The notes beneath the pieces are model-generated. The model saw only the letters and a program-made list of their open reading frames with translations. It made no database searches and was not told the origin of the DNA. Positions 50,838 through 59,866 of a DNA stretch of 64,000 nt are shown piece after piece. Within the stretch, counting starts at the first letter, position 1, and the number at the start of each line of letters is the position of its first letter. Location: the NCBI GenBank assembly GCA_002404895.1, contig DHKO01000009.1, positions 62,001-126,000 of the forward strand. The letters are read 5' to 3'. Position numbers and translations under genes: made by a program. The DNA is from Treponema sp. UBA4692. GTDB lineage: Bacteria; Spirochaetota; Spirochaetia; Treponematales; Treponemataceae.

Positions 50838-51713
50838 ATGGCAGCTCAGATTATCGATGGAAAACAGATTGCGCTTGAAGTTCGCGGTGGAGTCGCGGAA
50901 AAGGTTGCGGCTCTTAAAGAAAAAGGAATCACGCCTTGCCTTGCTGTCGTTCTAGTCGGAGAAAATCCCGCGTCTGTTTCTTACGTTACAGGAAAGCGCA
51001 AGGCTCTCGCCGAAGCCGGAATGATGGACAAGTCTGTGGAGCTGCCAGAAAGCACAAGCGAGGAAGAGCTTCTTTCTTTGATTGAGAAACTGAACAAGGA
51101 CGATTCAGTCCACGGAATTTTGGTGCAGCTGCCGCTTCCAAAGCATATAAATGAAGACAAAGTTATAATGGCAATCTCTCCTGAGAAAGATGTTGACGGT
51201 TTTCATCCTGTGAACGTGGGAAATCTCGTGATTGGAAAAAAGGCTTTTCTGCCTTGCACTCCGCACGGAATCATCGTTCTTCTTAAAAAAATGGGAATCG
51301 AGACAAGCGGAAAGCACGCAGTTGTTGTCGGACGCTCGAATATCGTTGGAAAGCCGGTCGCGCTTCTTCTTGCCCGCCGCGATGTGAACTGCACTGTTAC
51401 GCTCTGCCATACAGGAACAAAAAACATGGCTGAAATCACAAGGCAGGCGGATATTCTCGTTGTGGCCTCAGGCCATCCGCACACTGTTACTGCGGACATG
51501 GTGAAAGACGGAGCTGTTGTGATTGACGTTGGCGTGAACAGGATTCCAGACGACACAAAGAAAAAGGGATACCGCTTAATCGGAGACTGCGACTTTGACA
51601 CAATCAAGGAAAAAGCAAGCTTTATAACGCCTGTTCCTGGCGGAGTCGGTCCGATGACAATCGCAATGCTGATGTACAACACGCTTGAGGCTGCAGAAAA
51701 CAGAATCAATTAA
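50838..51713 (+). CDS. folD: Bifunctional methylenetetrahydrofolate dehydrogenase / cyclohydrolase
   Basis: 291 residues, interconverting methylene-, methenyl- and formyl-tetrahydrofolate in the cytosol. Conserved motifs VLVGENPASVSYVTGKRKA (with the catalytic Tyr/Lys), VHGILVQLPLPKHI, VVVGRSNIVGKPVA (NADP loop) and PVPGGVGPMTIAML are intact. TTGGAGG lies before the ATG at 50838; the apparent earlier TTG overlaps that ribosome site and is rejected. folE2 follows by 23 nt, so one-carbon metabolism and pterin synthesis are joined. Confidence 0.96.
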   Translation: MAAQIIDGKQIALEVRGGVAEKVAALKEKGITPCLAVVLVGENPASVSYVTGKRKALAEAGMMDKSVELPESTSEEELLSLIEKLNKDDSVHGILVQLPLPKHINEDKVIMAISPEKDVDGFHPVNVGNLVIGKKAFLPCTPHGIIVLLKKMGIETSGKHAVVVGRSNIVGKPVALLLARRDVNCTVTLCHTGTKNMAEITRQADILVVASGHPHTVTADMVKDGAVVIDVGVNRIPDDTKKKGYRLIGDCDFDTIKEKASFITPVPGGVGPMTIAMLMYNTLEAAENRIN

Positions 51714-51736
51714 GAATTCTTAATTTTGAATCAATC

Positions 51737-52609
51737 ATGGTTGACATTCAGAACACTGCCGATACGCGGGAAGTTCCGCTTGAGAAAGTCGGCGTAAAAA
51801 ACGTGAAATATCCTCTTCAGGTGCTGGACAAGGCGAACAACGTGCAGAACACGACGGCTTCGGTGAACCTTTTCGTGAATCTGCCGCACAATTTCAAGGG
51901 CACGCACATGAGCCGCTTTATTCAGGTTTTCCACAAGTATCACAAGGACATCTCGATGAACAACTTTCTCGATATGCTTGAGGAAATCCGCACAAAGCTC
52001 GACGCTCAGCGCGCGTTCGGAAGAATCGCTTTTCCTTACTTTGTCGAAAAGCTCTCGCCTGTTACAAAGTCTCCGGGAATGATGGAATATATCTGCACTT
52101 ACGAGGGCGAAAGCTCGGTTTTGCAGGAGACGAAAGAAGATATTGCGGGAGAAAATTTCGGTGGAAAAAATGGCGGACAGTTTCCTGACGAATCAGAAAA
52201 AAAAATCCCTCAGAAAATTTCCCAGAAATTCTTTGTCTCGATAAAAGTTCCGATTGCGACTCTCTGCCCTTGCTCAAAGGCGATTTCAGAATACGGAGCG
52301 CACAACCAGCGCGGTTTTGTGAAAGTGAAGATTCTCTACTCGAAATTCTTCTGGATTGAGGATGTAATCTCGATGATAGAAGAATGCGCCTCAACGCCGC
52401 TTTACTCGGTCTTGAAGCGCGCCGATGAGAAATTTGTGACGGAGCATGCTTATGACAATCCTCGTTTTGTTGAAGATGTTGTGCGTGAGGTTTATCTCGG
52501 GCTGAAAAAAATGAGCTTTAAAGGATTCACAGTTGAAGCGGAGACAGAGGAAAGCATTCATTTTCACAATGCGTATGCGTGTGCAGAATATGAAAATTAC
52601 ATCCTGTAA
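51737..52609 (+). CDS. folE2: GTP cyclohydrolase I, type IB
   Basis: 290 residues. First step of folate (tetrahydropterin) synthesis from GTP by the metal-flexible type IB enzyme. Family features: TREVPLEKVGVKNVKYPL at the start, catalytic cysteine region TLCPCSKAISEYGAHNQRG near residue 176, and the HNAYA ending. Residues 131-163 are a Gly/Asn/Glu/Lys-rich insert. Type IB works without zinc and is often kept by organisms facing zinc limitation (family knowledge). Terminator follows at 52623. Confidence 0.93.
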   Translation: MVDIQNTADTREVPLEKVGVKNVKYPLQVLDKANNVQNTTASVNLFVNLPHNFKGTHMSRFIQVFHKYHKDISMNNFLDMLEEIRTKLDAQRAFGRIAFPYFVEKLSPVTKSPGMMEYICTYEGESSVLQETKEDIAGENFGGKNGGQFPDESEKKIPQKISQKFFVSIKVPIATLCPCSKAISEYGAHNQRGFVKVKILYSKFFWIEDVISMIEECASTPLYSVLKRADEKFVTEHAYDNPRFVEDVVREVYLGLKKMSFKGFTVEAETEESIHFHNAYACAEYENYIL

Positions 52610-52622
52610 TTTTCATATTTAC

Positions 52623-52667
52623 GAGAAAATTCTGTTCACCTGAAGGCAAACAGAATTTTCTCTCTTT
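52623..52667 (+). terminator. Terminator of folE2
   Basis: GAGAAAATTCTGTT / AACAGAATTTTCTC, 14 perfect pairs, then a T-rich TCTTTG run. Confidence 0.8.
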
Positions 52668-52859
52668 GCTTTGCTGCCGCGTCCGTGCGGCAGATTTTGG
52701 AAACTGCAATTTTTATCCTAACGAGAATTTTTTAGGAAAAGCAAGAAGCAAAAGCGAAAAAATTCTCTCTTTGTATTATTGCGCGACTCAACGCTCGCTA
52801 GTGTCGCATCATGCGGCGGATTTTGGAAAGTATATTTTATTCTAAAAAGAGAAAAATCG
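52668..52859. repeat. Degenerate two-copy repeat (GGCAGATTTTGGAAACT family)
   Basis: AATTCTCTCTTTG ... GCGGCAGATTTTGGAAACT and, about 120 bp on, AATTCTCTCTTTG ... GCGGCGGATTTTGGAAAGT. Single relatives occur at about 54346 and 58073. No gene in this stretch. Confidence 0.45.
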
Positions 52860-53852
52860 TCATCTGTAGTTTTGCGATTGCAAAAAATAGGCTGCCGGCT
52901 TTGCATTTTGCAGCTGGGCTGTCAGTTCCGGGTGATATTCAAAGTGCATGTTGTCGAAAATCACCCAGTTTCCGCCCCAGATAAATCCGTTTTTCTCGAA
53001 GATTTTTATGACTTTCTCGCCTGGACTCCACCGCCTTTCAAGCGGAATCATCATCCATTTGTCGCCGAGCTTGTCTTTTTCCCAGCTCCAGTAAATCGCC
53101 TTGCCGCGAAGCCGGGCGGGAAGCACGTCAACACTGATTCCGTATGAATGGAACGATTTTCTGCTTGTTCCGACGATAACGCGCCAATAGTAGGCATCTG
53201 CGGATTTCAGCTCATCGACAAAAGTTTTCACGTCTTCATCATTTTCTGCTTCTTTAAGAATTTCCGTCTCGACTTTTTTAATATGGGGAAGAATCCTCTC
53301 GTGGATTTTCGTCCTTTTTCCAAGAAAAGTCGTGCTTATTATATGCTCCTCGATTTCTCTCCGCGAGTTTGCCGAATAGATAAAGTCGAAAAAGAACATC
53401 GGAGTGCCGGCCTGGTTCCGTCTGCTTGAAGCCGAGCCAAAATGCGAAATCTCGTCGATTTCAGCCTGAGTGTAAGTTCTCGGGTCTCGCGGGCGGTTCT
53501 CGTAGCGATATTGGAGCGGCCAGTATTCAGACTTCCGTGAAAGCTCCTCTTTTGGAAGAAGCCTGCCGTCCGACCAGTACAAAACCGCGCTTTTTTTCGG
53601 ATTCTTCCTGGTTTCATTTCGGTTCTCGAAGGAATTCACGCTCAGAAAGATTTTCCAGTCGAAAGTCTCAATGTCGAACTCTGGCTCAAAATCAACATCC
53701 GGATAGCACTTCATAAACTCAGAAAGTTTTTTCGGATAGAAAAAATTCTGAATCGGCTGCGGAAAACGGAAAACTTTTCCGCCAGCAGAAAAAACCTGAA
53801 AAGCGATAAAAATGGCAAAAAACAGAACAAACGCGGCAAGATTTTTTTTCAT
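52860..53852 (-). CDS. Periplasmic M15-family peptidase (D-Ala-D-Ala / L-Ala-D-Glu carboxypeptidase type)
   Basis: 330 residues with an N-terminal signal/anchor (1-24). The zinc site of M15 enzymes appears as FHSYGISVDVLP (His and Asp, near residue 240) and the C-terminal NMHFEYHP (Glu/His, near 305), with WVIFDN before it. Residues 30-200 are an N-terminal extension without a recognised fold, rich in Arg/Glu/Tyr. Such proteins trim peptidoglycan peptides. TATAAT is 13 nt before the ATG; no Shine-Dalgarno. Confidence 0.82.
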   Translation of the reverse strand: MKKNLAAFVLFFAIFIAFQVFSAGGKVFRFPQPIQNFFYPKKLSEFMKCYPDVDFEPEFDIETFDWKIFLSVNSFENRNETRKNPKKSAVLYWSDGRLLPKEELSRKSEYWPLQYRYENRPRDPRTYTQAEIDEISHFGSASSRRNQAGTPMFFFDFIYSANSRREIEEHIISTTFLGKRTKIHERILPHIKKVETEILKEAENDEDVKTFVDELKSADAYYWRVIVGTSRKSFHSYGISVDVLPARLRGKAIYWSWEKDKLGDKWMMIPLERRWSPGEKVIKIFEKNGFIWGGNWVIFDNMHFEYHPELTAQLQNAKPAAYFLQSQNYR

Positions 53853-54033
53853 AAAAACTAAGAAGATTATAATTCAAAAAATGGGGGTTAGGAAATTATT
53901 TAATGGAACCTTTGTTTTAAGAAAGCCAATCTAAGATATGAAGAAAGTATTCATTCAGAAGTTACTAAGTATTCCTTCAGCTTTATATGATTTTAATGCT
54001 GAAATCTCGATTTTTTCACCTCTGGCATTGTGC

Positions 54034-54258
54034 TTACAGTTCCCGCAGAACGTACTTAAAATAATGGTTTTCCACTTTTGCCTGGTTCATCAGCTCGCCC
54101 CACGAGGAGTATTTTGTCTCCTGAAAGCTCCGCGAGAATCTGATTTGCTGCTTTCCTTTTTCGTCAGTGTCGAGAAGTAGCGTGTAGTCAGTTCCGTCGT
54201 GCGTAAAGTCGAATCTTCCGACTGTCTCCAAAGTGAATTTTAGTTCTGGTTCTGTCAT
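54034..54258 (-). CDS. Small hypothetical protein
   Basis: 74 residues, soluble, charged, with alternating strand-like pattern (LKFTLETVGRFDFTHDGTDYTLLLD) and a helical end (WGELMNQAKVENHYFKYVL). GAGAG precedes the ATG by 9 nt. No family recognised; the competing plus-strand frame at 53938-54180 is Phe/Leu-rich without a ribosome site and looks like its shadow. Confidence 0.6.
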   Translation of the reverse strand: MTEPELKFTLETVGRFDFTHDGTDYTLLLDTDEKGKQQIRFSRSFQETKYSSWGELMNQAKVENHYFKYVLREL

Positions 54259-54456
54259 AATGTTTTTCTCTCGGTTTTTTTGTGCTTTTATGACCTTTTA
54301 AGCTGCTGAATGTTCACAACGGTTTAGCCGATTGCAAACGACGCAGGCAGATTTTGAAAACTAGCTGGCAGAATGCCAAAAATATTTCGTCTTGGTTTAA
54401 TCTTGCCTTTTGCGGAAAAATCCTGCCTGAATCGCATTTTTTCAACTAAAACCTTT

Positions 54457-56064
54457 TCAAGAGATTTTTTCTGTGATTGCGGAAGCGACTTTTTCTCCGT
54501 CCATCGCTGAAGAGCCGATTCCGCCTGAATATCCTGAGCCTTCTCCGCATGGATAAAGATTCCTGAGCTGCTCGCACTCAAGTGTCTCCTTGTTCCTCAA
54601 GATTCTGACAGGCGTGCTTGTGCGTGTTTCGCTTGCGATAAGAATTGCCTCGTCGCAGACAAAACCGTGCATATTCTTGTCAAAATCCTTGAATCCGGCC
54701 TCAAGCCGCTTTTCTATGCTTTCCGGAAGCCATTTGTCGAGCCTGCTTGAAACTACGCCCGGCTTGTAGCTTGTCTCCGGGAGATTTCTCGATTCCTTGT
54801 GGTTTAGAAAGTCAACGAGACGCTGCGCTGGCGCGAACTGTCCGCTTCCCTGCCTGAAAGTCTCTTCCTCAAGCCAGGTACGCGCGTAAAGGCCGGCAAG
54901 GGCAGGGCAGCCGTCTTTTTTTGCCTGCTCCTTGAATTCTGGAGGAATGTCCTCCGGCCGTCTTTCAACGACGATTGCCGCGTTGCTCCACCTGCTGTTT
55001 CTTCCTGAAGCCGACATTCCGTTTATCACAATCTGATTCTCGTCTGTGGCGCAAGGAACAACGTATCCGCCCGGACACATGCAGAAACTATAGACACCGC
55101 GTCCGTCTTCCTGGGCTGTAAGCCTGTATTCTGCGGCCTGCGGCATCTGTTTTCCGTGGAACTGGATTGAGTCGATTAAAGAGCGCGGATGCTCAACTCG
55201 GACTCCGACCGCGAATGTTTTTGCCTCGAGAGCGTCTGGAGCGGCTTTTGCGACTATTTTGTAGATGTCAACTGCGGAATGTCCGGTTGCAAGAATAACC
55301 GCGTTCCCGAGCATTTCCTTCTCTTCGCCTGTCTTTAGATTTTTCGTTCTGATTCCTTTTACGTTTTTTCTGCCGTCTTTGTTCTCTATGACTAAGTCTG
55401 TGCAGAGCGTGTTGAAATGAAACTCGCCGCCAAGCGAGATGATTTTCTCCCGCATTTTCTCGATGATTCCCGGAAGCTTGTCTGTTCCGATGTGAGGATG
55501 CGAGTCTGTGAGAATGTTCTCGTCCGCGCCGAATTCAACGAAAATCCTGTAGATTTTTCCGATGTCGCCGCGCTTGTTTGAGCGTGTGTAAAGCTTTCCG
55601 TCTGAGAAAGTTCCGGCTCCGCCTTCGCCGAAGCAGTAGTTTGACTGGCTGTTGAGCCTGCCTTCTTTTTCAAGCTCTGTGATGTCGCCTTTTCTTTCGC
55701 TTGCGTCCGAGCCGCGCTCGACTATAACCGGCTTTATTCCGCTTTCGAGCAGCTTGAACGCCGCGTAAAGTCCTGCAGGCCCTGAGCCGACGATTACAAC
55801 AGCGTGTTTTCCGTCGGCGTGTTTCCAGACTGGAAGCGTCTCGCCGTCGCCGTTCGGCTCTTCTCCGATGTAGATTTTGTATCGGAGAATCATCTTTAGC
55901 TGGCCGTGCCTTGCGTCAATCGATTTCTTTATGAATACGGACTTGAATCCGTCCTTTGAAGTATTTATGTCTTTCTTCTGAATCGCCTTTAAAAGCTCGG
56001 AATTGATTATTTCCTGGTTTTTCTCGTCGTTAGGCTTTAGTGTGATTGAAACGTCAAAATTCAT
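54457..56064 (-). CDS. FAD-dependent oxidoreductase (conserved dehydrogenase-like flavoprotein)
   Basis: 535 residues from the ATG at 56064. Residues 1-75 are a small N-terminal domain with VFIKKSIDARHGQLKMILRY; then the FAD motif VVIVGSGPAGLYAAFKL (near 90), VERGSDASERKGD, GEGGAGTFSDGKLYTR, and the C-terminal YPCGEGSGYSGGIGSSAMDGEKVA. This is the family annotated as FAD-dependent protein/dehydrogenase of unknown substrate. TATATT at 56071-56076 ends 6 nt before the ATG, leaderless. A LysR gene lies 47 nt upstream on the same strand. Confidence 0.86.
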   Translation of the reverse strand: MNFDVSITLKPNDEKNQEIINSELLKAIQKKDINTSKDGFKSVFIKKSIDARHGQLKMILRYKIYIGEEPNGDGETLPVWKHADGKHAVVIVGSGPAGLYAAFKLLESGIKPVIVERGSDASERKGDITELEKEGRLNSQSNYCFGEGGAGTFSDGKLYTRSNKRGDIGKIYRIFVEFGADENILTDSHPHIGTDKLPGIIEKMREKIISLGGEFHFNTLCTDLVIENKDGRKNVKGIRTKNLKTGEEKEMLGNAVILATGHSAVDIYKIVAKAAPDALEAKTFAVGVRVEHPRSLIDSIQFHGKQMPQAAEYRLTAQEDGRGVYSFCMCPGGYVVPCATDENQIVINGMSASGRNSRWSNAAIVVERRPEDIPPEFKEQAKKDGCPALAGLYARTWLEEETFRQGSGQFAPAQRLVDFLNHKESRNLPETSYKPGVVSSRLDKWLPESIEKRLEAGFKDFDKNMHGFVCDEAILIASETRTSTPVRILRNKETLECEQLRNLYPCGEGSGYSGGIGSSAMDGEKVASAITEKIS

Positions 56065-56111
56065 AGATTCAATATACAGAATTTTCTGATAATTATGAAG
56101 TGAGGGCGGTT

Positions 56112-57014
56112 TTATTCTTGATTGTGCAGAATCTTGTTGATTGCGTTTCTCATTCTTTTGTATGACTCGGAGCCTGAAATCTCGCGTTTTTGAATGAAGC
56201 CTACTTCGTAGTATCCGAGCGCGTTTCCTGCCGCGTGGCAAGTGAAGCCTTTCGCATAAGGTCCCTGTGTCAAGACGATGTGCGGAATCAGCCCGATTCC
56301 AAGCCCCAGCTGAACCAAGGCCATAATCGCCTCGTTTCCCTCGGTTTCGGCTGCAATCATCGGCTTTACATTCCGCGACTTTATCCAAAGCTCAAAACGC
56401 TCGCGAGCAAGCCCTGTTTTTGGAAGAATCAGCGGAACTGAGCTTACAATGTCCTGCGGGCTTCCTGAGACGTTCTCGTAAGGCGAGCCTATGCTTGCGG
56501 CGAACACGAGCGGCGTTCTGTGCACTGGAATCGCGTCAATCTGCGCGGAATATCCTTCCTCGTCAGACGGAATTGCCGCCACTGCAACATCTGCCCGGCC
56601 GCTTTTTACCGCTGCGGTCGCTCCGGCGGGATCTCCTGTCTCAATCTCGATATGAATCAGCGGATATTTTTCAGAAAGCGTCTTAAGGAAAGTCGGAATT
56701 ATCGAATAGCATGCCGTTACAGACGCGTAAAGCCTTAGAGTTCCCGCAATCTCGTTGGTCTGGCTTTTGAAAGAGTTGAACACGTCTTCTTTTTGCTCAA
56801 GGCAGCTTTTCGCAAAATCGGAGAACCGTTTTCCAGACTGCGTCAGCTTTACATCGCGGTTCGTGCGGTCAACAAGCGGAGTTCCGGCTTCCTCCTCGAG
56901 CCTCGAGACAAGACGGCTAAGCGCGGAAGGGCTTAAATTCACTTTTTCCGCCGTGCGCGCAAAGTGAAGCGTTTTTGAAAGCGTGTAGAAAGCGTTCAGC
57001 TCAAAAAAATCCAT
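56112..57014 (-). CDS. LysR-family transcriptional regulator
   Basis: 300 residues, normal LysR length. HTH at residues 1-60 (FELNAFYTLSKTLHFARTAEKV, SPSALSRLVSRLEEEAG), then the effector-binding domain (IIPTFLKTLSEKYPLIHIEIETGD). The ligand is unknown; similarity to IlvY-type members is suggested by the N-terminus but not tested. TAAAAT at 57021-57026 (minus strand) lies 6 nt before the ATG. Its neighbour downstream is the FAD protein; whether it controls it is not shown. Confidence 0.9.
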   Translation of the reverse strand: MDFFELNAFYTLSKTLHFARTAEKVNLSPSALSRLVSRLEEEAGTPLVDRTNRDVKLTQSGKRFSDFAKSCLEQKEDVFNSFKSQTNEIAGTLRLYASVTACYSIIPTFLKTLSEKYPLIHIEIETGDPAGATAAVKSGRADVAVAAIPSDEEGYSAQIDAIPVHRTPLVFAASIGSPYENVSGSPQDIVSSVPLILPKTGLARERFELWIKSRNVKPMIAAETEGNEAIMALVQLGLGIGLIPHIVLTQGPYAKGFTCHAAGNALGYYEVGFIQKREISGSESYKRMRNAINKILHNQE

Positions 57015-57249
57015 AGGACGATTTTAATATAAAAAACTTTTTTTGAAGAGGGCGGAGAATTTTTGTGACGCTTTTCGTCAGCTTTTCACGATTTTATTTG
57101 TCTGTTTCTCCGCAGTTTTTCTGCAAGTTTCTTCCTTAAAAACGACTTTGAAAACATCAGAAAATTACAAAAAAAACACATTTTAATTTTTACGCCCTGA
57201 TGTAGCATTATAAAAAATCAAGATTTTTTCAAAAACGGAGGAATTAAAA

Positions 57250-57849
57250 ATGTTCAAAAAATTGTCTTTGATTTGTGCTGCTGTTCTGGCTGGCGGACTT
57301 ATGTTTGCCGAGCCTCTTGCTGCTGACGGCGGAGCTTCTCCTGCGAGCGCAGGCTCTGTGAACGCGGAATGGAAATGGGACAAAATCCCTAAGTCGAAAA
57401 TCGGAACAGACTGGATGTCTTTTAGAAAGCCTGTCGTTCTTGAGGCTGTTGCCGGCTCAAAAGGAGCTTCTTTCCAGCTCGACAACGGCGAGGCGAAATT
57501 CAAGCAGGAGGACTATGTTGCTCTTTACCACAACAACTCTGATTCTTGCCGCCTTGAAAATCTGAAGAAAAAGAGAAAGTGCGAATATCTTTTGAAGATT
57601 GATGATGCTGCCACAATCACTCTTTCAATCGCTGGAAACGGCGGAAAATCTCCTTCAAGACTTATCTGCCTTGTGAAGGACGACGAGACAATCGCGGATG
57701 CTGCCGCTCCTGTATCACCGATTCTGTTTGCTGACAATCTCTCTGGAGACGAGGCTCCGTTTGAAATCACATACAGCAACGCTCCAGCCGGGACATACAG
57801 AATCTATGTGAACGGCTCAAGAATTGTGAAAGTCTCTGCCAAGAACTAA
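57250..57849 (+). CDS. Hypothetical secreted protein
   Basis: 199 residues with a signal peptide (cleavage near FAEP/AADG). The mature part has a Gly/Ala/Ser start, then a strand-rich domain with two close cysteines (SDSCRLENLKKKRKCEY) that could form a disulfide, and ends with a domain resembling a carbohydrate-binding or Ig-like sheet (TYRIYVNGSRIVKVSA). CGGAGG lies 7 nt before the ATG. It has its own promoter in the 235-nt gap upstream and a strong terminator. Family not recognised. Confidence 0.76.
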   Translation: MFKKLSLICAAVLAGGLMFAEPLAADGGASPASAGSVNAEWKWDKIPKSKIGTDWMSFRKPVVLEAVAGSKGASFQLDNGEAKFKQEDYVALYHNNSDSCRLENLKKKRKCEYLLKIDDAATITLSIAGNGGKSPSRLICLVKDDETIADAAAPVSPILFADNLSGDEAPFEITYSNAPAGTYRIYVNGSRIVKVSAKN

Positions 57850-57885
57850 AGTTTAGAAATTTGTTTGAGAACTGAAAATTTTTTG

Positions 57886-57921
57886 AACGGCGGCGGTCTT
57901 AAAACTGCCGCCGTTTTTTGT
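57886..57921 (+). terminator. Terminator of the secreted-protein gene
   Basis: AACGGCGGCGGT/ACTGCCGCCGTT, 12 pairs with one G-U, and six Ts. Confidence 0.88.
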
Positions 57922-57936
57922 GCTGATAAAAAATAT

Positions 57937-58129
57937 TGTCATGCTGAATTTATTTCAGCATCTGTGATAGATAGAAGCCTGTAGATTTGGAAAAATCAAA
58001 AACAGAAGGCAATTTGCAGATTCCGAATGTAAGCGGGAACGAATGTTTCCTAGCCCGGAATGGCAGCTCATCTGCGGATTTTGAAACTAAGCGAGCCGAA
58101 AACTGCTTGCCTTGAATTCAGCATGATGT
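57937..58129. repeat. R1-family repeat cluster with inverted ends
   Basis: TGTCATGCTGAATT...TTTCAGCATCTG at the left, CAGATTCCGAA ... CGGAATGGCAG in the middle, and an inverted AATTCAGCATGATG at 58116-58129. The inverted ends give it the shape of a small mobile unit, about 190 bp. Confidence 0.6.
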
Positions 58130-58143
58130 TTTAAGCAATTTTT

Positions 58144-58926
58144 TTATTTTTCCATTATTTTGTCAATCGACTTTATGCATGCGTTGCGAAGACCTGCTTC
58201 TTCAAGCGCCGCGACTCCGCGGATTGTGCTTCCCGCCGGCGAGCAGACATTGTCTTTTAAGACTGCCGGATGCGTTCCTGTTTCAAGCTGGAGCTTTGCA
58301 GAGCCTAGAACGGTCTGGCTTACGAGCTTGTAGGCTGTGGCGCGCGGAATTCCGTATTTTACAGCCGCATCCGCATATGCCTCGAGAAACAGGTCAACGA
58401 AGGCAGGCCCGCAGCCGCTTATAGCTCCGCCAATTCCCATCAGGCTGTCAGGAAGCTCTTCTGCTGTTCCCAGCGCGGAGAAAAGCTCCCAGATTTCTTT
58501 TCTTTCATCTGCTTCCAAAGAATTTGACTTTTCAAAGAGAAACACGCCTTCGCCGACCATTGCAGGCGTGTTCGGCATTACAAACTGAACTCTTGTGCTT
58601 GAATCAAGGTATTTCTGGTATTTCTCGAAATTCCAGCCGAGCGCGATTGAAATCAGGGCTTTGCCTTTGAGATTTTCCTTTATTTCTTTCAGGACATCCT
58701 CAATCTGGTATGGCTTGCAGGCCATAAAAATTTTGTTTGCCTTTGAAACAGCTTCTTCAAGCGAACTGCACGGTGTGAAGCCGAATTTTTCTGCATTTTC
58801 CGCGAGTTTTTTCTGGTTCGGAGCATAAGCGAAAATGTCTGCCGCCTTGATTTTCCCGGATTTCACAAATCCGTCTGTCAAAGCCTGCGCCATGTTTCCC
58901 ATTCCGATAAAAGCGATTTTTTCCAT
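58144..58926 (-). CDS. proC: Pyrroline-5-carboxylate reductase
   Basis: 260 residues. Last step of proline synthesis, NAD(P)H-dependent. Rossmann start AFIGMGNMAQALTDGFV, then MPNTPAMVGEG and the C-terminal signature VCSPAGSTIRGVAALEEAGLR are intact. AGGA precedes the ATG. Last gene of the run (61730 unknown)-proA-proB-proC, 82 nt after proB. Confidence 0.94.
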   Translation of the reverse strand: MEKIAFIGMGNMAQALTDGFVKSGKIKAADIFAYAPNQKKLAENAEKFGFTPCSSLEEAVSKANKIFMACKPYQIEDVLKEIKENLKGKALISIALGWNFEKYQKYLDSSTRVQFVMPNTPAMVGEGVFLFEKSNSLEADERKEIWELFSALGTAEELPDSLMGIGGAISGCGPAFVDLFLEAYADAAVKYGIPRATAYKLVSQTVLGSAKLQLETGTHPAVLKDNVCSPAGSTIRGVAALEEAGLRNACIKSIDKIMEK

Positions 58927-59008
58927 AATTTTTCCTTTTGGTTTTTGAACAGAGAACCGAGTTTTTTCCGAAAATCACGTTCTGAATTCTTCGCAGTTTC
59001 GGCAGATT

Positions 59009-59824
59009 TTATTGCGCCAAAAACAGCGTTCCTTTTGCGTTTCCGCTTGCAAGGTCGTCAAGAATGTTTTCCTTTCCGCCGTTTGCGAGAAGAAGCGGAA
59101 TTCCGTAAGGAGTCGTCTTTTCCGCCGCCTGAATTTTCGTTTCGATTCCGCCTGTGCCGAAGCTGTTCGTGCCGCCGATATGGATTTTCGCGCGCAGCTC
59201 CTGGATTGAGGCGACTGTCTCCACAAGCTTTGCGTCTGGATTTGTCTTCGGGTTGTCCGTGTAGACTCCGTCGATGTCGCTGAACAGAATCAGCAAGTCC
59301 GCGCTCCAGAGAATCGCCGTGAGCGCGCTAAGGTTGTCGTTGTCTCCGATTGAGAACTCGAGCGTTGAAACTGAGTCGTTCTCGTTTATGATTGGAACAA
59401 CGTCCTCATCCGCAAGCGTGAAGAGCGTGTTTCTGATGTTCAGCGAGCGGTTGTTGTCCTCAAAATCCTCTTTTGTGAGAAGAAGCTGGCCGATATGGAT
59501 TCCCTGCTCGTTGAAAGCCTTTCTCCACTGCGCCATAAGCTCGACCTGCCCGATTGCGCAAAGAGCCTGCCTGAAATGCAAATCCTTTTTTCTTGCCCAT
59601 TCTTTAAGCGTTGAAACTCCTGAAACCTGCGCTCCCGATGAGACGACCACAAGCTGCTTTCCCGCATCGATAAGGTTCTTGCATTGCCGCGCGAAATTCG
59701 CCATGAATTCCGTGTTCTGTGTGCCGTCCGCCTTTGCAAGCGTGTTCGAGCCGATTTTTATTACAATTTTTCGTGAGGAATGAATCGCTTCCTCGATTTT
59801 GCTTGTCTGTGTTGCCTTGCTCAT
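59009..59824 (-). CDS. proB: Glutamate 5-kinase without PUA domain
   Basis: 271 residues: amino-acid kinase fold only (VIKIGSNTLAK, VSSGAQVSGVSTL, INENDSVSTLEF, LFSDIDGVYTDNPKT). The E. coli enzyme is about 100 residues longer with a C-terminal PUA domain; the short form occurs in other bacteria. Phosphorylates glutamate in the cytosol, and the unstable product passes to ProA next door. Start ATG at 59824 with AAGAGAA upstream; 42 nt after proA. Confidence 0.93.
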   Translation of the reverse strand: MSKATQTSKIEEAIHSSRKIVIKIGSNTLAKADGTQNTEFMANFARQCKNLIDAGKQLVVVSSGAQVSGVSTLKEWARKKDLHFRQALCAIGQVELMAQWRKAFNEQGIHIGQLLLTKEDFEDNNRSLNIRNTLFTLADEDVVPIINENDSVSTLEFSIGDNDNLSALTAILWSADLLILFSDIDGVYTDNPKTNPDAKLVETVASIQELRAKIHIGGTNSFGTGGIETKIQAAEKTTPYGIPLLLANGGKENILDDLASGNAKGTLFLAQ

Positions 59825-59866
59825 ATTTTTCTCTTTTTTCTTCGCCTTGAAGATTTTTAATGATTT

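Noticed and set aside
53938..54180. 80-residue Phe/Leu-rich plus-strand frame
   Set aside because: No ribosome site and overlaps a better-supported small gene on the other strand.
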